Shown: positions 8,197 through 16,339, counted from the first letter of the stretch. The stretch is 35,473 nucleotides of DNA from Acidimicrobiia bacterium (GCA_021296345.1 JAGWAN010000021.1:1-35473), one strand, 5' to 3'. Program-made: numbers and translations. The notes: a model not told the origin generated them from the sequence alone.

Positions 8197-8267
8197 TCCC
8201 CGTGTCTGTCCATCCGAAAGGCGGGACAGCCGGGAATCGCAGGCGGAGCGAAAGCGAGGATACGTAG

Positions 8268-8534
8268 ATGTTGTTGTGCCGTGTTACGGGAAGCACCGTC
8301 GTGACGGTGCGGGCCGGCGGGATGGGAGGGGCCAAGCTGCTGGTGGTGCGGCCGGAGGGCGGCGGCCCCGCCTCTTCGTTCGTGGCGATGGACACCGTGG
8401 GCGCCGGGTCGGGAGACCTGGTGCTGGTCGCCCAGGGAACCGCGGCGAGAATTCCGGATGCCACCGCGTCGGCGCCGACCGACGCGACAATCGTCGGCAT
8501 CATCGATGAAGCAAGCCACGACCCGGGAGGATGA
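8268..8534 (+). CDS. BMC-P shell protein (pentamer vertex, EutN/CcmL family)
   Basis: 88 residues, the usual length for the family that caps the vertices of microcompartments. Features of the beta-barrel fold are visible: a start of the form M-L-L-C-R-V-T-G-S, a central V-A-M-D-T-V-G-A-G-S-G-D turn, V-L-V-A-Q-G-T-A-A-R, and the closing P-T-D-A-T-I-V-G-I-I-D. The start ATG at 8268 has a GAGG site. It is separated from BMC-H by 71 bases without a gene and its stop lies one base before the BMC-T start, so the latter two are translationally coupled. With BMC-H and BMC-T it completes the minimum set for a closed shell. Confidence 0.95.
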   Translation: MLLCRVTGSTVVTVRAGGMGGAKLLVVRPEGGGPASSFVAMDTVGAGSGDLVLVAQGTAARIPDATASAPTDATIVGIIDEASHDPGG

Positions 8535-8535
8535 G

Positions 8536-9171
8536 GTGACGAGTCCGGGGCAATCAGGTGGCGGGGGCGGCAACTCCCTGCGCGCCTACGTGTATGTCGA
8601 CAAGATGCAGCCGGTCTGGGCGGCCTATGTAGGAAGGGACGACCCGAACGGCCCGGGATTGGAAGGGATGTCACAGCTGTACGTGGAGGTGGCGCCCGCC
8701 ACCCTGGTGTTCTCGCTGGCCAACGCCGCGCTGAAGAACACAGAGAACTCCTCCTCGATGCTGGTAGCCGAGCGGAGGTACGGGACGCTCGAGCTCCATT
8801 CGGCCAACCCTGACACCGTCCGCCAGGCCGGAACGATCATCCTGGCGATGATCGGTAGCTCCTCGGCGCCGGGTATAGCACCCTCTCTGGTGACCACACG
8901 CGTCATCAACAACGTGACCGGGGCGGAGGCCGGGCTGGTGAACCGGATGGGCGTCCGCGACCGGCTCCGGGAAGGCGACGCCATGCTGGTCGTGGAGACC
9001 GAGCCGGCCGCGTATGTGGCGCTGGCGGCCAACGAGGTGGAGAAGCAAACCTCGCTCCGCATGGTCCTGGTGAGACTGCATGGCGCCAGCGGGCGGCTTA
9101 TCCTCGCGGGGAGCGAAGCGGAGGTGGAGATCGGGCACCGCGTTGCGCTCGAGGCTCTTGGAGAAGGATGA
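8536..9171 (+). CDS. BMC-T shell protein (tandem BMC domains, trimer)
   Basis: 211 residues from GTG 8536, chosen because GGGAGG lies five bases upstream and the previous gene stops at 8534; the open frame extends further upstream but only through the BMC-P gene. Two BMC-like halves are visible, about 15-105 and 120-205. Recognisable parts are Y-V-D-K-M-Q-P-V-W-A-A-Y, E-V-A-P-A near 50, Y-G-T-L-E-L-H-S near 83, and E-P-A-A-Y-V-A-L-A-A-N-E-V-E-K in the second half. From memory these resemble trimeric shell proteins of the Rhodococcus/Mycobacterium-type and related loci. Such trimers often carry a larger, gated pore suited to cofactors. It overlaps nothing and is followed after four bases by the DUF3830 gene. 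Confidence 0.92.
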   Translation: MTSPGQSGGGGGNSLRAYVYVDKMQPVWAAYVGRDDPNGPGLEGMSQLYVEVAPATLVFSLANAALKNTENSSSMLVAERRYGTLELHSANPDTVRQAGTIILAMIGSSSAPGIAPSLVTTRVINNVTGAEAGLVNRMGVRDRLREGDAMLVVETEPAAYVALAANEVEKQTSLRMVLVRLHGASGRLILAGSEAEVEIGHRVALEALGEG

Positions 9172-9175
9172 TCCG

Positions 9176-9715
9176 ATGCGCCGGATACTGACCACCGATG
9201 ACATCAGGGCCGTCGCCCGCCGGGGCAAGACCGAGCTGGTGGTGGAACCGCCCACCGTGATCACCGCTGCGGCCCGGGAGGAAGCCGGCCTGGCCGGGCT
9301 CCGCATCATCGAAGGACCCGGAGACCGCGACGCGGACATAGTGATCAAGGTGGCCGGCGAGGAGATCCGGGCCACGCTCCTCCTCGACGAAGCACCGGTG
9401 ACCGCTTCTGCCATCCGCGACCTGCTCCCCCTTTCCGGCACCGTCAACCATGCTCGCCTGGCCGGCGATGAGCTCATGTTCCCGATCCGGACCTACATGG
9501 GTCCCGAGAACCAGTCGAAGGCCCAGCAGGCCGGCAACATCGCCTACTGGCCCGACCGCATGATCATCGCCATGTTCTACGGCGACACCGGAGGGGTGGG
9601 TCTCACCAACATCTTCGCCCGGGTGGCAGCCGACGACATGGACGCCTTCCGCCGGGCCGGCGACCACGTTTGGAAGAATCAGGGAGTCGAACTCTGCATC
9701 GAACGGGCCGGCTAG
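9176..9715 (+). CDS. DUF3830 cyclophilin-like protein with N-terminal EutQ-like (BMC-targeting) domain
   Basis: 179 residues. Residues 1-49 repeat the N-terminal domain of the aldehyde dehydrogenase at 6111. Residues about 55-179 look like DUF3830, a cyclophilin-like beta-barrel family: L-D-E-A-P-V-T near 68, V-N-H-A-R-L-A-G-D-E near 92, G-P-E-N-Q near 109, A-G-N-I-A-Y-W-P-D and Y-G-D-T-G-G. Members I know of occur beside hydantoinase- or amidase-like genes, but their activity is not settled. ATG 9176 has GGAGAAGGA upstream and follows the BMC-T stop by four bases; it closes the operon. The shared domain implies that it is packed inside the shell, possibly as an enzyme acting on the same substrate. 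Confidence 0.88.
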   Translation: MRRILTTDDIRAVARRGKTELVVEPPTVITAAAREEAGLAGLRIIEGPGDRDADIVIKVAGEEIRATLLLDEAPVTASAIRDLLPLSGTVNHARLAGDELMFPIRTYMGPENQSKAQQAGNIAYWPDRMIIAMFYGDTGGVGLTNIFARVAADDMDAFRRAGDHVWKNQGVELCIERAG

Positions 9716-9946
9716 ACCACAAGGAAAACAGCTTGCGAGGGCTGCATGGTTTAAAGGGTTAACGCAGACCTCCTGAATCAGCGCAAACCTAGGGTCGCGT
9801 ATCGATCCAACTTGAAATCATCGTAAGGGCTAAGCCAGTGTTTGACCGGCGGTCCGGCCGGCTTCCTCAATCAGACCGGCAAACCAGTTGCGCCTGCACC
9901 CCCCCCGAGGCGATAATCGATCAAGCGACCCGGAGGAGGGGTGCCC
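9716..9946 (+). promoter_or_regulatory. Intergenic region between the BMC operon and the polyamine-type ABC operon
   Basis: About 230 bases without a gene. It is less G+C-rich in its first half (TTTAAAGGGTTAACG near 9750) and contains a G/C-rich stretch near 9848-9862 and a run of C at 9899-9906. It should hold the end of the BMC transcript and the promoter of the ABC operon. I cannot place -35/-10 boxes with confidence. The end carries GGAGGAGG (9932-9939), which fixes the start of the next gene. Confidence 0.35.
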
Positions 9947-11179
9947 ATGTCTGATGGCCGCGATCCGATCAGTAGGAGGGATTTCGTCAAGCTAGCGGGC
10001 AAGGGGGCGCTCGTCGCAGGTGCCATGCCGGCCGCTCTGGCCGCTTGCGGCGAGGATGCTCCACCCGAGACGGTGGTCGTTACCGAGACCGTCATCGAGG
10101 AGAAAATCGTCACCGAGACGGAGACCATCATCGAGACCGTCATAGAGGAGGCCCCCACCACCACGCTGAGTCCGCGGGACGCGGGGTTGGCGGCGGAGAA
10201 CGGCGCCGACCTCCTCATCTACGCCCCACCCGGACGGGAGGTTCCGACCCAGTGGCCCGGCTACCTGGGCAGGTTCCCCGAGCCCCAGTTCGCGGCCACC
10301 GCCGGAAGCTTCGCTTCCCTGGGCGAGTTGCAGCTGGGCGCCATCGAGCCAGACATCTGGAACCCGTGCTTCGCGGTGTTCGACACGGCGGTGAGCGAGG
10401 GTCTGGTGCAGCCGTGGGATACGGATCTGATCCCCAACTTCAAGGATCTGAACCCCAACCTGACGGCCGCTACCTCCCGTGACGGCAAGCAGTATGCCAT
10501 TCCGTTGCTGTACGGGCTGGCGATCCCGATCTACCGGGCCGACCTGTACACGCCGAAGGAGAACTCCTACTCCATCCTCTTCGATGAGGAACTGGCGGGG
10601 AAGGTCACCTGGACGGACTCGGCCGAGTGGTTCGTCGTAGCCGGCAAGCTACCCGAGAACAACGTGGCCAACCCCCTCGATCCGACCGACGAGGAACTGG
10701 ACCGTCTGGTCGAGTTCCTGAAGGCGAAGATCAAGGTCGTGCCCGCTGCTCTGTACAGCGATCTGGCCACCAACCAGACCGATCTGGCCACGGGCAACAT
10801 CGTGGCGTCCTACGTCGCGCCCACCCAGTGGATCGAGCTGACCAAGCAGGGCGTGGACATCGCGTTCGTCACCCCGGACGAGGGCTTCATCGGGTTCTCG
10901 TGCGGTTACTTCCTGATGGCCGGCGCAGATCAGTACTACCACGCCCACGAGTGGGTCAACGCGGCGGTCAGCGTCGAGGCGGCCCTGACCATCTCGAACA
11001 AGTTCAACTTCGGGAACTCCAACCTGGAGGCGACTGCCGTCGACAACCCGTTGCTGGTGGACGTGATGGGATTGGGTAATCCCACCGCCCTGGACGGGGT
11101 TTCGCTGCTCGACAAGATGCAGAACATCGACAGGCTGAACGACGCGTGGATCGAGGTCAAGGCGTCGGCCGGAGTCTGA
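9947..11179 (+). CDS. Spermidine/putrescine-type ABC transporter substrate-binding lipoprotein (PotD-like)
   Basis: 410 residues, extracytoplasmic binding subunit of a polyamine/opine/2-aminoethylphosphonate-type importer. The N-terminus has a Tat motif (S-R-R-D-F-V-K, Arg10-Arg11), a hydrophobic run, and a lipobox L-A-A-C with Cys34. Residues about 40-72 are a Val/Glu/Thr-rich repetitive tether. The rest has the extended bilobed fold of the family, with W-N-P-C-F, Y-A-I-P-L-L-Y-G and W-T-D-S as recognisable places. ATG 9947 is preferred over GTG 9941 because GGAGGAGG lies seven bases away from the former and one base from the latter. First gene of a five-gene operon. The substrate is not certain. 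Confidence 0.88.
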   Translation: MSDGRDPISRRDFVKLAGKGALVAGAMPAALAACGEDAPPETVVVTETVIEEKIVTETETIIETVIEEAPTTTLSPRDAGLAAENGADLLIYAPPGREVPTQWPGYLGRFPEPQFAATAGSFASLGELQLGAIEPDIWNPCFAVFDTAVSEGLVQPWDTDLIPNFKDLNPNLTAATSRDGKQYAIPLLYGLAIPIYRADLYTPKENSYSILFDEELAGKVTWTDSAEWFVVAGKLPENNVANPLDPTDEELDRLVEFLKAKIKVVPAALYSDLATNQTDLATGNIVASYVAPTQWIELTKQGVDIAFVTPDEGFIGFSCGYFLMAGADQYYHAHEWVNAAVSVEAALTISNKFNFGNSNLEATAVDNPLLVDVMGLGNPTALDGVSLLDKMQNIDRLNDAWIEVKASAGV

Positions 11180-11349
11180 TCCCAAATCGAATCAAGTGGT
11201 CGTCCCAGGAGGGTGCCGGGTTGCACGGTGGCCGGTGAGAACCTTTCGCTGTCCGGCATCCTCGCGGGTCGGCGACCAGTGAGACTTGCGGGCACCCACC
11301 ATTGAGCACCGTGGCATCGGACAACGACACTTCTAAGAAGGAGGGTCGC

Positions 11350-12225
11350 GTGACCAGCCTGGCGCGCCGTCGCCATCGGGTGACGCGCTCGCTGCTGGCG
11401 TTGCCGCTCGGCTGGCTGCTGCTCTTCTTCGTGATCCCGGTGTCGCTGGTCGTCGCTTACAGCGTCGGGATTCTGGCCACCTTCACCAAGGAGGAGGGGG
11501 TCAGCCTGGAGAGCTGGCGGCTCTTCCTGACCGGCGAGAACGTCTACATGCTGCTGTTCATCAAGTCGTTCAGGATGGCGCTGATCGTGGCGGTGGTAGT
11601 GGTGATCCTCGCCTACCCGATCGCCTACTTCCTCGCGATGATCGCCGACAAGTATAAGTACTCGTTGCTACTCCTGATGATCGCTCCGTTCATGACCAAC
11701 TTCTTCATGCGGGTGATGGCCTGGAAGGTGCTGCTGGGCAGGCAGGGGGTGATCAACTCCTTCCTGTTCTGGACGGGTCTGCGGGATCCTTCCAACCCTA
11801 TCGAGGGCCTCGCCTTCGGGGAGATCCCGGTGATGATCGTGCTGGGATACGTGTGGATCCCGTTCGTCATGCTGCCGATGTTCGCGGCGATGATCAGCAT
11901 GGACCGCCGGCTGCTGGAGGCGGCTACCGACCTGGGGGCGAGCCGGTGGCGGTCGTTCTGGAAGGTGACCTTCCCGCTCAGCCTCCCAGGAGTGGTGGCC
12001 TCATTCTTCTTCGTCTTCATCCCGACCATCGGGGAGTTCGTGGTGCCCAAGCTGGTGGGTGGGACCAGGGGTTACATGTTCGGGAGCGCCATCGACGACC
12101 TGTTCGGTATGGGTCTCGATTGGCGTACCGGATCGGTGCTCTCCCTGTGGCTGGTGATGGCGGTGTTCATCCTGGCGCTGCTGTTCATGCGCCTGGTGCG
12201 TTTCGGAAGGCTGGCCGAGTCATGA
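11350..12225 (+). CDS. Polyamine-type ABC transporter permease 1 (PotB-like)
   Basis: 291 residues, about six membrane helices, with the ATPase-coupling loop E-A-A-T-D-L-G-A-S-R-W-R-S-F-W-K-V-T-F-P-L around 185-210. I chose GTG 11350 because AAGGAGGG lies just upstream; the in-frame TTG at 11302 has no ribosome site and adds an unconserved polar tail. It follows the binding-protein gene by about 170 bases without a gene, which may allow more binding protein than permease to be made. Its stop overlaps the next permease by four bases (ATGA), so the two chains are coupled and would form a heterodimer. Confidence 0.93.
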   Translation: MTSLARRRHRVTRSLLALPLGWLLLFFVIPVSLVVAYSVGILATFTKEEGVSLESWRLFLTGENVYMLLFIKSFRMALIVAVVVVILAYPIAYFLAMIADKYKYSLLLLMIAPFMTNFFMRVMAWKVLLGRQGVINSFLFWTGLRDPSNPIEGLAFGEIPVMIVLGYVWIPFVMLPMFAAMISMDRRLLEAATDLGASRWRSFWKVTFPLSLPGVVASFFFVFIPTIGEFVVPKLVGGTRGYMFGSAIDDLFGMGLDWRTGSVLSLWLVMAVFILALLFMRLVRFGRLAES

Positions 12226-13103
12226 ACGACATAGCCACTTCCAAGCTGGCCAAATGGGTCCTGATCGGGATATTCATCGTTGAGATCATCTTCCTCTACG
12301 CCCCCGTCAGCCTGCTCTACATCTTCTCGTTCAACCAAGGCAGCGTTGTCGGGTTCCCCTTCTCCGGGTTCACGCTTGACTGGTATGAGACGGCCTTCAC
12401 CAACCGCGGCCTCCTACTCTCGATGCGTACCAGCGCGACGATCGCCCTGATGTCGAGCACCGCCTCCATCGTGGTGGGCCTACTGATGGCCATTCCCCTG
12501 GCCCGGCGCAAGTTCAAGGCCAAGACGCCGATCATGGCCCTCGTGCTAAGTCCGCTCGTGGTGCCCCACCTGGTGTTCGGCGTCGCACTCCTGATCACAT
12601 TCCGGAGTGTCTCCCTCGTCACGAACGATGCCATCGAGTTCCCCTTGTCGTTGGGGGCAGTGGCTATAGGGCATGTTGTCGTCCTGATGCCGCTGATCGT
12701 CCTGATCCTGATACCCCGTCTCCAACGTATAGACGCCCACCTCGAGGAGGCGGCCCAGGACTTGGGGGCCAGCGGTTGGCGGACCTTCCGAACCATCATT
12801 CTTCCCCTCATCGCGCCGGCCCTAGCGGCTGCCTACGTGATCTCCTTCATCATCTCGTTCAACGAGTACGCGGTGGCCGTGTTCGTGAGCGGTCCCACCA
12901 CCACCTTCCCGATCTACGTCCTCAACGAGTTGCAGGTCCCCGTGCGAGTCCCGCAGATAATCGCAATCTCGGTGATCGTCGTGACTATCTCGCTGCTGGT
13001 AGTGGTCGGCGCCGAATTGATGCGCCGCGTATTCGAGCGCCGGTACCGGGTGCTCAGCCAGACCGCGGGGTTGCTGGGCGTGGCCGACGCGGATACGGAG
13101 TGA
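12222..13103 (+). CDS. Polyamine-type ABC transporter permease 2 (PotC-like)
   Basis: 293 residues with about six membrane helices. The first is I-G-I-F-I-V-E-I-I-F-L-Y-A-P-V-S-L-L-Y, and the PotC-style F-S-F-N follows. The coupling loop reads E-E-A-A-Q-D-L-G-A-S-G-W-R-T-F around 180-195. The ATG at 12222 overlaps the preceding stop. It is followed by 31 bases and then the CocE/NonD hydrolase gene, so the transporter genes continue into a catabolic gene before the ATPase gene. Confidence 0.93.
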   Translation: MNDIATSKLAKWVLIGIFIVEIIFLYAPVSLLYIFSFNQGSVVGFPFSGFTLDWYETAFTNRGLLLSMRTSATIALMSSTASIVVGLLMAIPLARRKFKAKTPIMALVLSPLVVPHLVFGVALLITFRSVSLVTNDAIEFPLSLGAVAIGHVVVLMPLIVLILIPRLQRIDAHLEEAAQDLGASGWRTFRTIILPLIAPALAAAYVISFIISFNEYAVAVFVSGPTTTFPIYVLNELQVPVRVPQIIAISVIVVTISLLVVVGAELMRRVFERRYRVLSQTAGLLGVADADTE

Positions 13104-13134
13104 GGATGAGAGCCGGGCGAGGGATGGAGATGTG

Positions 13135-14886
13135 ATGTCTGACCAGGCTTCGTTGCGCCAGCCCTACTCGCGGCGGGTTCACTCCTGGGCGGGTGTGGAT
13201 CTCGAACGCAACGTCGAGATGCAGACCAGGGACGGCGTGACGTTGAGGAGCGACATCTACCGTCCCCTCGGCGCCGGACCCTGGCCGGTGTTGATCCACC
13301 GGACCCCCTACGGCAAGGACTTCGTGCACGACGGCCACTACCTGCATCCGGGCTGGTACGTGCGGAATGGCTTCGTGGTCGTGGTGCAGGATGTGCGGGG
13401 CCGGTTCGGGTCGGACGGCGAGTTCGTGCCCTACCTGAACGAGTTGGCCGACGGCTACGACACGGTGGAGTGGGCGGCCGGGCTGGAGGGTTCCAACGGG
13501 CGGGTCGGTATGTATGGGGCAAGCTATCCCGGAATGGTCCAGTACCTGGCGGCCGTCGAGGGTCCCCCGAGCCTGGGCGCGATCTCTCCGACGGTGGCCG
13601 CCGCCGACCTCTACAGCCACTGGACCTACGAGGGAGGAGCCCTGCGCCTGTTCGTTCCCCACTGGACGGCCGCTCTGCTCATGGAGATCGGCGTGCGTCG
13701 GGGCCAACCCGATCTGACGGCGCGCGGCAAGGCCATCCGGTCGGTGCCCTCTCAGGCCGGCGCCTGGCTGGGTTCCGCCGCGCCGGTTGACCTGGATCCG
13801 CTGGAGCATGCCGAGTTCTACAGGGAGTGGCTTGAGCACCCCACCAACGACTCTTTCTGGAAGGAACGGAGCGCCCTCCACCGCATGGATTCGGTCCGGT
13901 GCGCCGTGCTGCACATCGGCGCATGGTTCGATACCTTCCTGGAGGGCGCCCTGGTCGCCTACCGGGAACTGGCGGCCCTGCCGGACGGTCCGGAGCAATG
14001 GTTGATCCTCGGTCCGTGGGGACACCTCCCGGGCGGGGAGTGCATCGGAGACCTGATCCTGGGGCCGCAAGCCAGAGGGACGGTCAATCTCGACCAGGTT
14101 CAGGTCGACTTCTTCCATCGGCATCTCTCCGGAGTGGCCCCGGAGACCGGCGAGAGCCGGGTCCGCTACTACGTGCTATTCGAGAACCGCTGGCACGACA
14201 TCCCGTCGTGGCCGCCCCCAGGGACGGAGACCACTCTCTACCTGCACTCGGACGGAACGGCCAACACGGTTGGTGGTGACGGCCGTCTCGACGAGTCGCC
14301 TCCCGAGGAGCCGGAACCGGCCGACCTGTACCACTTCGTTCCCCGCATCCCGGTGGCAGCGGCGGGTGGGCATACTTGCTGCGACGAGAGCGCCATGCCC
14401 GCCGGTCCGCGCAGCCAGCACTTCCTGGAGCGGTTGCCCGAGATCCTGGTCTACTCGACGGAACCCTTCACAGAGGAGGTCACCCTGGCCGGACCGGTCA
14501 CGGCCCGGCTGTGGACAGCTACGGAGGCAAGCTCCGCCGACTACGTCACCCGCCTATGCCTGGTCCACAACGGCACGTCGCTCAATATCAGCGACGGGAT
14601 CAGGCGGATGACGGCCGAGGACCTCGCCGAGGCTCGAGACGAGGACGGTGTGGCGGAGGTCGAGATACAGATGCAGTCCACCGCCGCGCTGCTCCGCCCC
14701 GGTGATCAGTTGCGCCTCCACGTCGCCAGCGGCGCCTTCCCGGCCTTCGATATCAACCCCCAGACCGGGGCTTTGCCCGCGATGACCCCTATATGGGACG
14801 GGATAGCGGCCATGCACGGGATCTGCCACGAACCGGGCCGCGAATCATCGGTAACCTTCACCCTGCACCAAGGAGATGGATCATGA
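13135..14886 (+). CDS. CocE/NonD-family alpha/beta serine hydrolase
   Basis: 583 residues, typical length. The N-terminal alpha/beta hydrolase domain holds nucleophile Ser130 in Y-G-A-S-Y-P-G, Asp266 in G-A-W-F-D and His297 in G-P-W-G-H, forming the catalytic triad of cocaine-esterase, glutaryl-acylase and X-Pro dipeptidase relatives. The C-terminal part (about 410-583) is the beta-jelly-roll domain of the same family. ATG 13135 has GGAGA nearby; GTG 13132 is also possible. No signal peptide, so it acts in the cytoplasm. It lies between permease and ATPase genes of an importer, and its end overlaps the ATPase start, so it probably cleaves an ester or amide bond in the imported solute or a derivative. 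Specificity is not readable from the sequence. Confidence 0.9.
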   Translation: MSDQASLRQPYSRRVHSWAGVDLERNVEMQTRDGVTLRSDIYRPLGAGPWPVLIHRTPYGKDFVHDGHYLHPGWYVRNGFVVVVQDVRGRFGSDGEFVPYLNELADGYDTVEWAAGLEGSNGRVGMYGASYPGMVQYLAAVEGPPSLGAISPTVAAADLYSHWTYEGGALRLFVPHWTAALLMEIGVRRGQPDLTARGKAIRSVPSQAGAWLGSAAPVDLDPLEHAEFYREWLEHPTNDSFWKERSALHRMDSVRCAVLHIGAWFDTFLEGALVAYRELAALPDGPEQWLILGPWGHLPGGECIGDLILGPQARGTVNLDQVQVDFFHRHLSGVAPETGESRVRYYVLFENRWHDIPSWPPPGTETTLYLHSDGTANTVGGDGRLDESPPEEPEPADLYHFVPRIPVAAAGGHTCCDESAMPAGPRSQHFLERLPEILVYSTEPFTEEVTLAGPVTARLWTATEASSADYVTRLCLVHNGTSLNISDGIRRMTAEDLAEARDEDGVAEVEIQMQSTAALLRPGDQLRLHVASGAFPAFDINPQTGALPAMTPIWDGIAAMHGICHEPGRESSVTFTLHQGDGS

Positions 14887-15986
14887 CGGCTAGCTCCTCC
14901 CCGATGTCCGAGGTCGGGATCCACCTAGAGGGCATCACCAAGACCTTCGGCGAGGTGGTGGCGGTTGACGACGTCGACGTCGTCATCCGTGAAGGGGAGT
15001 TCTTCTCGCTTCTGGGACCGAGCGGGTGCGGCAAGACGACCAGCCTGCGGATGATCGCCGGCTTCGAAGTACCGGACGCCGGCCGGGTCCTCCTGCGCGA
15101 CAAGGACGTGAGCGGGGACCTACCCAGCAGGCGCAACGTCAACATGGTCTTCCAGCACTACGCCCTGTTCCCGCACATGAACGTGGAGGACAACGTGATG
15201 TTCGGACTGCGGGTCTCCGGCGTGAGGAAGAAGGAGCGCGTGCAGCGGGTGGCCGAGATACTCGAGATCGTCCGGCTGCCCGGGTTCCAGAAACGCAAGC
15301 CCTTCCAGCTGTCGGGGGGCCAGCAGCAGCGGGTGGCCCTCGCCCGGGCTCTGGTCAACCAACCATCGGCCCTGTTGCTCGACGAGCCGCTCGGCGCTTT
15401 GGACGTGAAGCTGCGGCGCGAGATGCAGCTGGAGTTGAAGGCCATCCAGCACGAATTGGGCACCACCTTCGTGTACGTAACCCACGACCAGGAGGAAGCC
15501 CTCACCATGTCTGACCGCATCGCGGTCATGAACCTGGGCCGGGTGGAGCAGATCGGTACTCCACGCGAGATCTACGAGCACCCCCACTCTTCCTTCGTGG
15601 CCGGGTTCATCGGATCCCTCAACGCTATGGACTTGCTGATCCAGCAGAGGCATGACGGTACCGGCGTCATGGCGGTGGGTGAGGGCCGGGTGATTGCTCG
15701 TGTGGATGCGAATGTGACGGCCGGTGCCACGCTGCGGGCGGCGGTCCGCCCCGAGCGCATCGCCCTGGGTCCGGCGAGCGCGCCTGTCCATCCCGACGGG
15801 TCCGTGGTCGTAGGAGCGGTGGAAGAGGTCATCTACCTGGGGGCAGTGAGCCTTTTCCACGTCGAAGTACCTGGCCTAGGCCAGATCGTCAGCCAGCGCA
15901 TGTCCCACGAGGACGAGTCCGCATTCCGGACCGGCGACCAGGTCTCGGCCTCCTGGGAGCTCGCCCACACGCTCGTCCTCGAGTAG
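14883..15986 (+). CDS. Polyamine-type ABC transporter ATP-binding protein (PotA-like)
   Basis: 367 residues. Walker A G-P-S-G-C-G-K-T at 45-52, signature L-S-G-G-Q around 143-147, Walker B L-L-L-D-E-P at 164-169 and the switch His in T-H-D-Q are all intact. The C-terminal region (about 245-367) is a TOBE-type regulatory/oligosaccharide-binding-fold domain as in PotA and FbpC. ATG 14883 overlaps the hydrolase stop (ATGA). It would energise the permeases at 11350 and 12222 and is the last gene of the operon. Confidence 0.95.
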   Translation: MTASSSPMSEVGIHLEGITKTFGEVVAVDDVDVVIREGEFFSLLGPSGCGKTTSLRMIAGFEVPDAGRVLLRDKDVSGDLPSRRNVNMVFQHYALFPHMNVEDNVMFGLRVSGVRKKERVQRVAEILEIVRLPGFQKRKPFQLSGGQQQRVALARALVNQPSALLLDEPLGALDVKLRREMQLELKAIQHELGTTFVYVTHDQEEALTMSDRIAVMNLGRVEQIGTPREIYEHPHSSFVAGFIGSLNAMDLLIQQRHDGTGVMAVGEGRVIARVDANVTAGATLRAAVRPERIALGPASAPVHPDGSVVVGAVEEVIYLGAVSLFHVEVPGLGQIVSQRMSHEDESAFRTGDQVSASWELAHTLVLE

Positions 15987-16043
15987 ATCCGAACGGCGGC
16001 CGGTGGTTGGCTGACGGTCACCTTCGAGATCTTCACCGATCTC

Positions 16044-16339
16044 ATGGACGCGCCGGGCGTCAATCGGGTTCGGATCAACATCGACATGATCGACCGCGAC
16101 CTGGTCCGCTTGCTGGCACGCCGGCATCTAATGGTCATGCGAGTGGGCCGGATCAAGGCTCAGCGAGAGATGCCGTCCACATTCCCGAGCGGGAGGTGGA
16201 GTTGCTGGACATCGTCCGGGAGGAAGCGGAGAGGCACCGTCCGGATCCGGTCGAGGTCGAGAAACTCTTCGTGCTCATCCTGGAGCAGGCGCGAGAGACG
16301 CAGCACCGGGAACGCTCCGGACCCTGGTCCGTGGCCTGA
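16044..16339 (+). pseudogene. Chorismate mutase type II (AroQ-like), broken by a frameshift
   Basis: Two reading frames together give one AroQ-fold protein. The frame from ATG 16044 reads N-R-V-R-I-N-I-D-M-I-D-R-D-L-V-R-L-L-A-R-R, with the helix-1 pattern and the active-site style Arg/Lys (G-R-I-K-A-Q-R) before about 16170. The homology then continues in another frame as H-I-P-E-R-E-V-E-L-L-D-I-V, with the helix-2/3 region to the stop at 16339. One missing base (or two extra) near 16165-16175 explains the break. It follows the importer operon by about 57 bases. It is either a true pseudogene or an assembly/sequencing error; the rest of the sequence looks well preserved, so an error is possible. 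Confidence 0.7.

Noticed and set aside
2567-9715. Assignment of the microcompartment to a named type such as the Rhodococcus/Mycobacterium amino-alcohol type
   Set aside because: The BMC-T protein resembles that group, but no aminotransferase or amino-alcohol kinase-like gene is present, so the type is left open.
9840-9880. G/C-rich partial palindrome near GGCGGTCCGGCCGG after the BMC operon
   Set aside because: The arms are short and imperfect and no U tract follows, so I do not call a terminator.
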